Shown in pieces: positions 33,496-41,701 of a DNA stretch of 42,678 bases. This stretch comes from a virus: the IMG/VR virus record IMGVR_UViG_3300010339_000004, positions 1-42,678 of that record; one strand, given 5' to 3'. Below the pieces are notes generated by a model. It had not been told where the DNA came from and made no database searches. It was given only the letters and a program-made list of their open reading frames with translations. Every line of letters starts with the position of its first letter. Position 1 is the stretch's first letter. Made by a program: the position numbers and the translations under genes.

Positions 33496-35123
33496 ATTTC
33501 TACCCCCCATCGTATCAATTGCTGGTTTATCTTTTCTTCTAATTCGTGCGCTTCTCGTCGCCCTATTGTTTGAGCCGTGGCAATATCCACACCAAAAGTA
33601 AAATTAAATATTTTATAAATAATTGAATCATTTTGTCCATGATCTCTATGAAACCCTGCCCACAATGAGATAGCGCGTCTTAATTTTTCTTGCTGTTGTT
33701 GTTTTTCTAAATGTCGATTATAAATTGCCTTTTGTATAATAGGTGTTGCATTTTGCGGTATCCTCGGTGAACCATCTATCCGTGCTATCTCTCCCCGTAA
33801 TCGAGCCAGGGCGTCACCTGATAATTCCGTTAAATCGCCGTCTACCTGCTCCGGTGCCGACCTCGTGGCTGGCGGCGTATAATACCCGCAATACGGACAA
33901 ACTTTATGAATTCTTTCATACATCGCAAAACAGTTTTTTCCCAAACAAGTACGCAAAGGGATGATGTCGGTCGATTGACTACGCGATCGTTTGTCTCGGT
34001 TATCCAATGACCAAACTCGTTCTCGATCCGGTAATCGATGCCGCATTACATTGCCCACGTGGTCAATAATAATAGCGCGATCTTTACCGTCTAGAGGTCG
34101 CAATGCGCGGCCAAATTGCTGTGCATATAAACCGTACGACTGAGTAGGTCTAGCCATGGTAATAACTTCTATCGCCGGGACATCGACGCCTTCTCCCAAT
34201 AAATCAACATTAACGAGCTGCAATATTTCTCGGCGTCTAAATCGTTTCATAATTTGATGTCGCAAAATATCGGGAGTTTTACTACTAATAACTTCAGCCG
34301 GTACGCCAAGCCCTCTGAATTCTGCGGCGATCCCTGTGGCGGCCTCAATGTCTACTGCAAAAGTGATACCCAATTTGCCTTCCGCATGTCGTAAATAATG
34401 AGTTACCACATCGCCGGTAATATGCGATTTATGTACCGCCGTCCGTAATTTTGGAGGACTAAAATCTCCGCCAGCAGAAATTGGTACCTCAGATAAATCG
34501 ACATCACTCTCATGATTAAAAATTATATAATCACATAAATAACCGTTCTCAATTAATTGCCGCATAGACGGTCCAACAATCAGATCGTCCATAATACCAT
34601 CCGCTAATCGCCCTAACCCCCGACCATCGGCACGCACCGGCGTGGCTGTTAGGTAAATCCCTTTAGCGTTAGGAAATAATGCCGCAGCTTTACCCCACTT
34701 GTTATCTCGTAGTACATGATGACTTTCATCTTGTACGACTAATGATACTTTTTTAAACCAAGTCTCTTGCCTTTTTATCAAAGTATCTACTCCTGCGACG
34801 GCGCAACGGGCATGCGGATCAAAATAGCATTTGCCAGTCTCGCTTAAGTGTAAAGCCACGATTGCCCGCACAGTGGCGGCTTGCGCTATAATCTTATGTT
34901 TTACCCCACGCTGTGCGAGAGTAAGGGATATTTGACTCACTAACTCATTGCGATGCGCGATAGCGATTGACATTCCTTCATGATCGGCTAAAATTTTGGT
35001 GAACAAAACGGTTTTACCAGACCCCGTGTGTAATTGGACTAATATATTTTTTGATCCCTTTTGCCAAGACGAATAGATAGCCTGCTCTGCCGTACGTTGA
35101 TAGTCTCTTAATAGTAATGTCAT
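33492..35123 (-). CDS. SF2 DEAD/DEAH-box helicase
   Basis: 543 residues. Q-region LRDYQRTAEQ, motif I HTGSGKT (32-38), motif II DESHH (132-136), motif III LTATP (158-162), then QQFGRALRP (motif VI). A zinc ribbon follows (CLGKNCF...CPYCGY) and a helical C-terminus. Similar SF2 helicases are common in phage replication operons and resemble XPB/Ssl2-type unwinding enzymes. First gene of its operon, promoter at 35157-35185. Confidence 0.93.
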   Translation of the reverse strand: MTLLLRDYQRTAEQAIYSSWQKGSKNILVQLHTGSGKTVLFTKILADHEGMSIAIAHRNELVSQISLTLAQRGVKHKIIAQAATVRAIVALHLSETGKCYFDPHARCAVAGVDTLIKRQETWFKKVSLVVQDESHHVLRDNKWGKAAALFPNAKGIYLTATPVRADGRGLGRLADGIMDDLIVGPSMRQLIENGYLCDYIIFNHESDVDLSEVPISAGGDFSPPKLRTAVHKSHITGDVVTHYLRHAEGKLGITFAVDIEAATGIAAEFRGLGVPAEVISSKTPDILRHQIMKRFRRREILQLVNVDLLGEGVDVPAIEVITMARPTQSYGLYAQQFGRALRPLDGKDRAIIIDHVGNVMRHRLPDRERVWSLDNRDKRSRSQSTDIIPLRTCLGKNCFAMYERIHKVCPYCGYYTPPATRSAPEQVDGDLTELSGDALARLRGEIARIDGSPRIPQNATPIIQKAIYNRHLEKQQQQEKLRRAISLWAGFHRDHGQNDSIIYKIFNFTFGVDIATAQTIGRREAHELEEKINQQLIRWGVEI

Positions 35124-35133
35124 TTTTTTATGC

Positions 35134-35161
35134 TTGACTTAATTAACAGTAATGTTAATAT
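35134..35161 (+). promoter_or_regulatory. Rightward early promoter
   Basis: TTGACT (35134-35139), 16-base spacer, TAATAT (35156-35161), upstream of the plus-strand replication operon at 35206. Its -10 coincides with that of a leftward promoter. Confidence 0.65.
35143..35158. promoter_or_regulatory. Operator-like dyad, copy 2
   Basis: TTAACA-GTAA-TGTTAA, extended one base pair each side (35142, 35159). It lies over the spacer of the rightward promoter and the -10 of the leftward one. Confidence 0.6.
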
Positions 35162-35185
35162 ACGCAGCTCATTTGATGTTGTCAA
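35157..35185 (-). promoter_or_regulatory. Leftward early promoter for the helicase operon
   Basis: Minus strand: TTGACA (35185-35180), 17-base spacer, TATATT (35162-35157). Perfect -35 and a 5/6 -10. It faces the rightward promoter with overlapping -10 boxes. Confidence 0.75.
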
Positions 35186-35205
35186 CTACGAAGGAGTAAA
35201 AAATT

Positions 35206-35388
35206 ATGAAAGTATACGCAGTTATGATAGACAGTCATGAAATACTGACGGACTGTTTTTTAGATAAAGAAGAAGCCGAAGAATGTGCTAAATCATTTGG
35301 TGAGAATACCCCCGGTACCACTCGGATTATAGAATTAAATTGTAAGGATTTGCCCGAAATGTCAACTCTAACATGTGGCTATGAATAA
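35206..35388 (+). CDS. Small orphan protein, first gene of rightward operon
   Basis: 60 residues, MKVYAVMIDSHEILTDCFLD then KEEAEECAKSFGE; a beta-beta-alpha unit like other short phage proteins. AAGGAG before the ATG. Unknown function; promoter-proximal so likely well expressed. Confidence 0.65.
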   Translation: MKVYAVMIDSHEILTDCFLDKEEAEECAKSFGENTPGTTRIIELNCKDLPEMSTLTCGYE

Positions 35389-35432
35389 AATCACCGTCTA
35401 TTAATTTCAGATTCAATATAAGGAGTAAAAAA

Positions 35433-36128
35433 ATGATATCAATAACGATTGATAATTTAGGTGAAGAAGATGCGTATGTATTACGTAAAGTAGCTATGTT
35501 TTTAGAAGACATGGCTATTTGGAGGAAAGAACCAAAGGATATGCCGCCGGATAACGCAGCCCGCGATCAAACTTGTGAAAATTACGCCATAACCGAGGAA
35601 AACGCAAATGAAGTAGAAGATATAGACTCTGAATTAGATACACAAAAACAAGAGGATGAACTTGATCAAACCGGTTTACCGTGGGATGAACGTATACATT
35701 CTAGCTCACGAACAAAAACAGCAGATGGCCAATGGCGACAACGTCGCGGCGTTGCCCCGCACTTAGTTAAACACGTATTATCTGAGCATGATCAATCTAA
35801 AAAAGTTCCTTTACCGCCGACTATTCCCATTGTGGTTTCTAAAGTTAAACTTAAGATTCCCCTACCACCGGCTATACCATTGATACAAGAATCTTATATT
35901 GATCCTGAATCTTTGAATCCTAAAACAAATAGTCTTCAACAACCGTTTATAGATATAACTAATAGAGTTAAAGACCTGATAAAAGAGGGAAAATTAGATC
36001 GTAAAGTTTTCCAAAAATTAGTACTAAAAGCCGGTCTACCCTCTCTTGCTTCTGGACGAGATCATCCTGAGTTAGTAGAAGTTTTATCGGATTTAGTGGA
36101 TGAGGAAATATTAATGGGAGCGGGTTGA
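35433..36128 (+). CDS. Conserved phage protein with LPWDxRIHSSS motif
   Basis: 231 residues. The motif LPWDERIHSSSRTKTADGQW followed by RQRRGV (about residues 82-107) is a recurring phage signature in proteins encoded near recombination and replication genes; its biochemical role is not known to me. A proline-rich linker follows (VPLPPTIPIVV, KIPLPPAIPLI) and a helical C-terminal domain (LIKEGKLDRKVFQKLVLKAG) that may oligomerise. AAGGAG ribosome site. It precedes the nuclease gene by one base. Confidence 0.72.
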   Translation: MISITIDNLGEEDAYVLRKVAMFLEDMAIWRKEPKDMPPDNAARDQTCENYAITEENANEVEDIDSELDTQKQEDELDQTGLPWDERIHSSSRTKTADGQWRQRRGVAPHLVKHVLSEHDQSKKVPLPPTIPIVVSKVKLKIPLPPAIPLIQESYIDPESLNPKTNSLQQPFIDITNRVKDLIKEGKLDRKVFQKLVLKAGLPSLASGRDHPELVEVLSDLVDEEILMGAG

Positions 36129-36129
36129 T

Positions 36130-37242
36130 ATGAATTTAGATCCATCTTCTGCGGCGCGGCGTGTTAATTGTTCTGGCTCTTTTTTATTAGAACAACAATT
36201 ACCCCCACAAGAAAAATCCCCTTCGGCTATCGAGGGGGATTTAGCGCACGAATTTGCTAAAGAAATACTATTACAAAATCTTGATAGAGATAGCGTACCC
36301 CCAACGCTTGGAAGAGTCACGACACCACCGGATTTATCAGACGATCTTTTACAGGCAATTGATATTTACGTGGCAGATGTATTAAATATTACACAATTAG
36401 CCAAACAAAAACCTACTATAGAAACAAAAATCCATATCTCCGATATACATAATAAATGTTATGGAACCCCTGACTGTTGGTTACGATGGAAAGAAACTAT
36501 ATATTTATGGGAGTTTAAATCCGGACACTCCCCCGTAGAAGTTTTTGAAAATTGGCAAATGATAGAGTATGCGTCCGGTATATTATCTCTTTTACAAAAA
36601 CGAGGAGAAGACGAACCGATGACTTTTATTTTTCGTTTAGTACAACCGCGATGCTATTTAAAAAAAACTCCAATTACTGAGTGGCGGATATTAACACGGG
36701 AATTAGATGAGTATTTTAATGCGCTGTGCATATCCGAAAATCTAGCCTTACAACCGCACATGCCTTGTACTACCAATACCGAATGTGTTTTTTGTCCCGC
36801 TCGACATGTATGTTCGGCACTACATTCCTCGGCATTAACTTTAATTGATGCTCAAATGGAAAATATTAATAGTGATTTGAATGACGAAAAATTAGGTTAT
36901 GAACTAAGAAATTTACATTATGCGGAAAAGCTTTTAAAAGCTAGAATAACGGCACTTGAAGAACAAGCTATTTTTAAAATTAAAAAAGGTCAACGTATAC
37001 CGCCGTATGTTTTAGAGTCAGCCACACCTCGTGAAAAATGGAATGGCAAAACGGAAGATATAGAATTAATAGGAGAAATGTTAGGAATAAATTTATTAAA
37101 ACCCAAGGAACTTGTTACCCCAAAACAAGCCATTAAAGCAGGAATGAACGCGGAACTGGTAAGAAGTTACACTGAACTACAACAAGGACCATTAAAATTA
37201 ATTCAACACAACGAGAAAAAAGTCAGGAAAATATTTAGTTGA
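36130..37242 (+). CDS. RecB/Cas4-like nuclease (DUF2800)
   Basis: 370 residues. PD-(D/E)XK core: GDLAHEFA (H40), YGTPDCW (D115), WEFKSG (E128, K130), NWQMIEYA (Q143, Y147). Iron-sulfur cysteines: C14 near the N-terminus and CVFCPARHVC (C219, C222, C228), as in Cas4 and AddB. DUF2800 proteins sit beside an ssDNA-binding protein in many phages and likely process ends for recombination. The gene is followed by a promoter whose -35 overlaps its stop. Confidence 0.88.
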   Translation: MNLDPSSAARRVNCSGSFLLEQQLPPQEKSPSAIEGDLAHEFAKEILLQNLDRDSVPPTLGRVTTPPDLSDDLLQAIDIYVADVLNITQLAKQKPTIETKIHISDIHNKCYGTPDCWLRWKETIYLWEFKSGHSPVEVFENWQMIEYASGILSLLQKRGEDEPMTFIFRLVQPRCYLKKTPITEWRILTRELDEYFNALCISENLALQPHMPCTTNTECVFCPARHVCSALHSSALTLIDAQMENINSDLNDEKLGYELRNLHYAEKLLKARITALEEQAIFKIKKGQRIPPYVLESATPREKWNGKTEDIELIGEMLGINLLKPKELVTPKQAIKAGMNAELVRSYTELQQGPLKLIQHNEKKVRKIFS

Positions 37243-37254
37243 CACTGTTGTCAA
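37239..37254. promoter_or_regulatory. Operator-like dyad, copy 3
   Basis: TTGACA-CTGT-TGTCAA covers the -35 and the start of the spacer. Same arm pattern and spacing as the dyads at 29533 and 35143. Confidence 0.55.
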
Positions 37255-37267
37255 TATTATTTAATAT
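37239..37267 (+). promoter_or_regulatory. Internal rightward promoter
   Basis: TTGACA (37239-37244), 17-base spacer, TAATAT (37262-37267). Near-consensus, 30 bases before the next ATG. The -35 includes the stop codon of the nuclease gene. Confidence 0.75.
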
Positions 37268-37296
37268 ATCAGTTTTTAAATTTAAGGAGATATAGT

Positions 37297-37653
37297 ATGC
37301 CCATTCCAATTGTAATGAATGAACCCCAAGCCATAGTATTAGATACTTCAGGAATAGTTTTTGTATTAACAAAAATTCCTCAAGATATTTTCTCTCCAAA
37401 ACTACTAGTAAGCTACCTTTTAGATGCTCAAATGCAGGAAGAGCAAATAGGAAAAACTTTTATTAATAATCCACATAGGACAATTTTACTATCTCATGTA
37501 TTTGTTTTATGCGGCGAATATGTCGACCAATTAGATAATGAAGAAGATATTAAAAAGTATTGTATAACACCAGGTATTATAGAGAAAATAGAGATAGCTA
37601 TGCTTAATTATAATTTAGAAATAGTTTTTACTCAAGGAGACGTAAATGACTGA
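37297..37653 (+). CDS. Orphan protein upstream of ssDNA-binding gene
   Basis: 118 residues, MPIPIVMNEPQAIVLDTSGI at the start; mixed alpha/beta with acidic DQLDNEEDIKKY. AAGGAG before ATG. It overlaps the next gene by 8 bases. Not recognised. Confidence 0.65.
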   Translation: MPIPIVMNEPQAIVLDTSGIVFVLTKIPQDIFSPKLLVSYLLDAQMQEEQIGKTFINNPHRTILLSHVFVLCGEYVDQLDNEEDIKKYCITPGIIEKIEIAMLNYNLEIVFTQGDVND

Positions 37654-38509
37654 ACAGTATGAATTTTTAACGCCGGTCGGTGGACGGCTGGTAGCAGGAT
37701 CGCTATACCAACCACAGACCACAAATGTGGACGGAAAATCTTTAATTGATAAAAAAGGTCAAGCATATGTTAAATATTTTATAGCCGTGGCTATTCAAAA
37801 AGGTAACGAAAAACATTGGTCAGAAACAGAATGGGGATCTAAAATATGGCAAGCCGGTCATGCGCTAAATCCAACTTCAGCACGCTCACCCGTGTTTGCA
37901 TGGAAAGTAGTGGATGGAGATAGTACCGTACCTAATCAAAAAGGTATTACTCCCGCGGAACGAGAAGCGTATCCGGGTAATTGGGTTTTATCTTTTAGTA
38001 ATGGTTTTCCTACCAATATTTATAATTTCTCTGACGGCACTCAACGAATAGTAACGGAGGAAAATTTTGTTAATCGCGGCGATTATATCCAAGTTTTTGC
38101 AAACATACGTGACAACGGTTCCCCGCGCAATCCAGGGTTATTTTTAAATCAATCCATGATTGCTTTTAACGCTTACGGCGAACGATTATCTTATATGCCG
38201 GATGTTGAAGACGTTGGTTTTGGCCAAGGTCAATTGCCACCTGGCGCAAGTCTAACTCCACTGTCGGGTATGACAACTCCGGCGGCACCGACATCTGCTG
38301 TTTCTGCACCGCCGCCGGTTATGCCAAAACCAATTGTTGTTACTCCGCATACTGCAATACTTATTCCCCCGGCGGCACCCACTCCACCTATGCCTATCGT
38401 TTCCGCCAGTCCTCGCATGTCTACCAAAGCGCAAGGTAGCAGTTACGAACAACTTATTTCTGTGGGTTGGACAGACGAATTATTAAAACAACATGGAATG
38501 TTTGCATGA
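37646..38509 (+). CDS. Putative ssDNA-binding protein
   Basis: 287 residues. Opens EFLTPVGGRLVAGSLYQPQT, then YVKYFIAVAIQKGNEKHWSE and FAWKVVDGDSTVPNQKG, GNWVLSFSNGF, a beta-rich OB-like core; this is a family seen next to DUF2800 nucleases and polymerases and taken as the phage ssDNA-binding protein. A long Pro/Ala-rich linker (215-265) leads to a C-terminal SYEQLISVGWTDELLKQHG motif, likely the contact with partner proteins. ATGA overlap with the polymerase gene. Confidence 0.8.
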   Translation: MTEQYEFLTPVGGRLVAGSLYQPQTTNVDGKSLIDKKGQAYVKYFIAVAIQKGNEKHWSETEWGSKIWQAGHALNPTSARSPVFAWKVVDGDSTVPNQKGITPAEREAYPGNWVLSFSNGFPTNIYNFSDGTQRIVTEENFVNRGDYIQVFANIRDNGSPRNPGLFLNQSMIAFNAYGERLSYMPDVEDVGFGQGQLPPGASLTPLSGMTTPAAPTSAVSAPPPVMPKPIVVTPHTAILIPPAAPTPPMPIVSASPRMSTKAQGSSYEQLISVGWTDELLKQHGMFA

Positions 38510-40812
38510 ATATTCCGTTGCCGCCACAGTTAGATACTCTATCTGCCGGTACCCAATTAAAAGCAGGACATGGGATAGCTACGATCCTTGCTGATTTTGA
38601 TTTTGAAACTTACAGTCCGGCGGGTTACGTGTGGAAATCGCATAGCCAAACGTGGGGCTGTTTACTCAACACTAAAATCAAAGGATTATCTGTGGTCGGT
38701 GCAGCGGTATATACCCAACACCCGGATGCTGAAGTTTTATCCTTGGCCTATAATCTTAAAGATGGTAGAGGTAAACGACAGTGGATACCCGGTCAACCTC
38801 ATCCACAAGATTTATTTGATCATATTGCCAGAGGAGAATTGTTAGAAGCTTGGAATGTGTCGTTTGAATACTGGGTTTGGGTTAATATATGCCAGCCTAA
38901 GTATGGCTGGCCGAGGCTATCCTCTAATAATTTACGTTGCGCCATGGCTAAAGCGCGGGCTTTTTCATTACCCGGAGGGTTAGATAAAGCCGCCGAAGTA
39001 TTAGGTACAAAAAATAGAAAAAATCCGGAAGGTAAACGATTACTCGATAAATTTAGTAAACCACGTAACCCTACTAAAACAGATGACAGAGTACGAATAC
39101 TACCAAACTTAAATGATCCCGACACTAGAAAACTCTACGAATATAATATCCAAGACATCACCGTTGAAGCTGAGTGTTCAAGTTTGATTCCCGATCTAAG
39201 AGATTTTGAATTAAAATTTTGGCAATGCGATCAAATTATAAATCGCAGAGGCGTACAAATAGATACTGAATCAATTAAAAATTGTATCATTATTTTAGAA
39301 CAGATAACCGAAAAATATAACGAAGAATTGTGTAGTTTAACAAATGGTGCAGTAACAAGTGCCTCTCAAGTACCTGCACTAAAAACTTGGTTATATCATC
39401 AACATGATTTATTAGTTGATGGTCTTGATGAAGATAAGCTTCAACGATTGCTAAATAGACCCAACTTACACAAAGATGTTCGACGAGTTTTACAAATACG
39501 ACAACTCTTAGGTTCTGCGGCAGTTAAAAAATTATATACGATGTTAAATCAGGCAACTTCAAAAGGCCGATTACATGATTTATTTATCTATCATTCGGCT
39601 CGTACGGGTCGTACGGCAGGTGCTGGACCTCAACCACAAAATTTACCTAACAGTGGTCCCGCGGTTTTAGGGTGTAATCATAAAAAAGAAGATGCTGCGG
39701 ATTATAATTTTTGCGGTAAATACTCAATTAACAAAGACAATATCTGCGCGTGGTGTGGAAAATTATTAAAGTCTTATCATTGGGGTGAATGGAATGCCAC
39801 TGCTGTTAAAGATGCTCTAGAAACTATGGCCTCTGGAGCTTCGGGATGTATTGAATACTACTGGGATGAAGATATATTAAATATTGTAGCGGGTTGTTTA
39901 CGCGGATTATTTATTGCCGCACCTCATCATATATTAATTGGCTCTGATTATAGTGCAATTGAGGCGGTTGTATTAGCCGCACTAGCCGGTGAAGAATGGC
40001 GGTTAGACGTTTTTCGTACTCATGGAAAAATTTATGAAATGTCGGCGTCTAAAATTACAGGCATACCTTTTGAAGAATTTGAAGAATATAAAAATCGCAC
40101 TGGTCAACATCATCCTATGCGGAAAAAAATAGGTAAGGTAGCTGAACTTGCCAGTGGTTACCAAGGCTGGATTGGTGCATGGAAACAATTCGGAGCCGAT
40201 GAATTTTTCAATGATGACGAAATTAAACATTCTATTTTGCAGTGGCGTTTCGCTAGTCCCAAAATTGTTGAAATGTGGGGTGGACAATCTAAAAATTGGA
40301 AAACTGAGTACTATGGACTAGAAGGATGCGCGATTTCCGCATTACTATTCCCTGATGTGGAATTCGAATATAGAGGAATAAAATGTATTGTTAATCAAGG
40401 AATTTTATATATACGATTATTATCGGGTAGATACTTGACGTATCATAAAGCCAAATTAGAGATGAGTCAACGACGCGCTAACGAATATGCTATAACTTTT
40501 GAGGGATGGAATACCAACCCTAAAAATGGCGGCATAGGTTGGATACGAATGAATACGTATGGCGGTAGGCTTACGGAGAACATTGTACAGGCTACGGCGC
40601 GAGATGTTTTAGCAAACGCTATTATTAATTTAGAAAAATATAATTACCCAGTAGTCTTACAAGTACACGATGAAATCATCGCAGAAATACCAATAAATTT
40701 CGGTAGTGTTAAACAATTTGAAACGATAATGTCCACAATGCCCGTTTGGGCAAAAGATTGGCCGATTAAAGCTTCGGGCGGTTGGTTGGACAATAGATAC
40801 AGAAAGGACTAA
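38506..40812 (+). CDS. Family A DNA polymerase with 3'-5' exonuclease and zinc insertion
   Basis: 768 residues from ATG 38506 (MNIPLPPQLD). Exonuclease: DFDFE (D32, E34), WNVSFE (N117), YNIQD (D217). Polymerase: SARTGRTAGAGPQPQNLP (364-381), motif A GSDYSAIE (D481), motif B RKKIGKVAELASGYQG (539-554), motif C QVHDE (H721-D722-E723). A likely zinc module, GCNH...C...CAWC (390-417), interrupts the fingers region. There is no 5'-3' exonuclease domain. It replicates phage DNA with the PrimPol/helicase. Confidence 0.95.
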   Translation: MNIPLPPQLDTLSAGTQLKAGHGIATILADFDFETYSPAGYVWKSHSQTWGCLLNTKIKGLSVVGAAVYTQHPDAEVLSLAYNLKDGRGKRQWIPGQPHPQDLFDHIARGELLEAWNVSFEYWVWVNICQPKYGWPRLSSNNLRCAMAKARAFSLPGGLDKAAEVLGTKNRKNPEGKRLLDKFSKPRNPTKTDDRVRILPNLNDPDTRKLYEYNIQDITVEAECSSLIPDLRDFELKFWQCDQIINRRGVQIDTESIKNCIIILEQITEKYNEELCSLTNGAVTSASQVPALKTWLYHQHDLLVDGLDEDKLQRLLNRPNLHKDVRRVLQIRQLLGSAAVKKLYTMLNQATSKGRLHDLFIYHSARTGRTAGAGPQPQNLPNSGPAVLGCNHKKEDAADYNFCGKYSINKDNICAWCGKLLKSYHWGEWNATAVKDALETMASGASGCIEYYWDEDILNIVAGCLRGLFIAAPHHILIGSDYSAIEAVVLAALAGEEWRLDVFRTHGKIYEMSASKITGIPFEEFEEYKNRTGQHHPMRKKIGKVAELASGYQGWIGAWKQFGADEFFNDDEIKHSILQWRFASPKIVEMWGGQSKNWKTEYYGLEGCAISALLFPDVEFEYRGIKCIVNQGILYIRLLSGRYLTYHKAKLEMSQRRANEYAITFEGWNTNPKNGGIGWIRMNTYGGRLTENIVQATARDVLANAIINLEKYNYPVVLQVHDEIIAEIPINFGSVKQFETIMSTMPVWAKDWPIKASGGWLDNRYRKD

Positions 40813-40817
40813 ATAAA

Positions 40818-41099
40818 ATGTGGCATTGTCATAAATACACTAGGATTATTAAACGATATAAACTGTCGACAGTTGTTTTATCCGAGGTTGGGTTAGAAAT
40901 AATATGGAGGTTATGCAAAGGAAAAATTTTAAATAACCTGGAAGATCCCCGCTTTAATTTTTATTTTATGGAAAAAGTAAGAAACAGGGGTTGCGTAGTA
41001 AACATGTTGCGATGTCGCAAATGTAAAAAAATAGCATTTCTAGTAATTCCACTACCCAATAAACCATTACAAGCTAAATACAGAGAACTAACCCAATGA
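40818..41099 (+). CDS. Small basic cysteine-containing protein
   Basis: 93 residues, basic, with MLRCRKCKKIAFLVIP near the C-terminus, possibly part of a zinc site with C and H near MWHCHKY. Follows the polymerase by 5 bases, AAGGA upstream. Its 3' end is part of a ~50-base direct repeat. Confidence 0.6.
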   Translation: MWHCHKYTRIIKRYKLSTVVLSEVGLEIIWRLCKGKILNNLEDPRFNFYFMEKVRNRGCVVNMLRCRKCKKIAFLVIPLPNKPLQAKYRELTQ

Positions 41100-41122
41100 T
41101 TAACAAAACTACTTACTTTAAT
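41072..41122. repeat. Direct repeat, copy 1 (start of the 41096 gene)
   Basis: Begins AGCTAAATACAGAGAACTAA and runs through the start codon of the gene at 41096. Copy 2 lies 232 bases downstream at 41304-41354 across the start of the 41328 gene, with about six mismatches. Confidence 0.85.
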
Positions 41123-41323
41123 TACTACATAACCTATGGACTATCAGGGTTGTCATATACTATTTTAGATAGCCAAGTAATACAATTGGAAACAAAAATT
41201 ACCGGATATCATCATGTAAAAATATTAACTGAAGAACTAAGAGAAAAGTTACATCTTCCAACATTAATTTTATTATCCTGGCATTTATTGGAGCCTCATG
41301 AGGAGCTTAATACAGAGAACTAA
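41096..41323 (+). CDS. Small orphan protein
   Basis: 75 residues beginning MINKTTYFNYYITYGLSGLS. ATGA overlap with the gene before it. Its start (M-x-NKT-x-x-x-N) resembles that of the next gene owing to the duplicated DNA. No domain recognised. Confidence 0.55.
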   Translation: MINKTTYFNYYITYGLSGLSYTILDSQVIQLETKITGYHHVKILTEELREKLHLPTLILLSWHLLEPHEELNTEN

Positions 41324-41354
41324 CCCAATGACTAACAAAACTATTGATTTAAAT
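41304..41354. repeat. Direct repeat, copy 2 (start of the 41328 gene)
   Basis: Second copy of the repeat described at 41072-41122, with the start codon in the same relative place. Confidence 0.85.
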
Positions 41355-41489
41355 TGTTGCCCCTTTTGTTTAAGACGACAATACGTTTTTTTGGAGCTTG
41401 ATCCACCGTCATACCATATTAATTGCACATGTGGCGCGCGCACAAGTCTTAACTACCGTTGGCCTTCAATAATTAATCTCAAACTGTGA
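41328..41489 (+). CDS. Lar-like small zinc-ribbon protein
   Basis: 53 residues from ATG 41328. Motif LNCCPFC ... INCTCGARTSLNY is the C-P-F-C ... C-x-C-G-A ribbon of Lar-type restriction alleviation proteins. Family members are small and often phage-borne; anti-restriction activity here is a guess. Its 3' end overlaps the spanin gene on the other strand by 37 bases. Confidence 0.65.
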   Translation: MTNKTIDLNCCPFCLRRQYVFLELDPPSYHINCTCGARTSLNYRWPSIINLKL

Positions 41490-41701
41490 TTATAATCCAA
41501 CAGTAATTTTACAGAAGCCACATAAGATTTTATTATTTCTGCAGAAGTACTCATGGGTGTTAAAGAGTAAATAGGTAAATACGGTTTTTTCGGAATTTCT
41601 ATAGAATGAATATTAGTTGCCACGGGTATGCTAACAAATTGAGGAGTAACGGCGCTACACGCACCAAGTGTACAACATGCTATTAAAAATATAATTTTCA
41701 T
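41453..41701 (-). CDS. Outer-membrane spanin lipoprotein (Rz1-like)
   Basis: 82 residues. Signal MKIIFLIACCTLGAC with lipobox LGAC; mature protein has prolines (IPKKPYLPIYSLTP) like other o-spanins and a helical end. The ATG overlaps the Rz-like stop (ATGA). With Rz it spans the periplasm and fuses inner and outer membranes at lysis. It lies downstream rather than nested, a known separate arrangement. Confidence 0.85.
   Translation of the reverse strand: MKIIFLIACCTLGACSAVTPQFVSIPVATNIHSIEIPKKPYLPIYSLTPMSTSAEIIKSYVASVKLLLDYNHSLRLIIEGQR

Noticed and set aside
38467-38505. Longer start for the DNA polymerase
   Set aside because: It would lie inside the ssDNA-binding gene; the ATG at 38506 forms the usual ATGA overlap and gives the normal N-terminus.
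29564-41489. Lysogeny functions such as an integrase or CI-type repressor
   Set aside because: No tyrosine or serine recombinase motifs were found; the only regulators are a short TetR-type protein and an incomplete HTH frame, so a temperate lifestyle is not supported.
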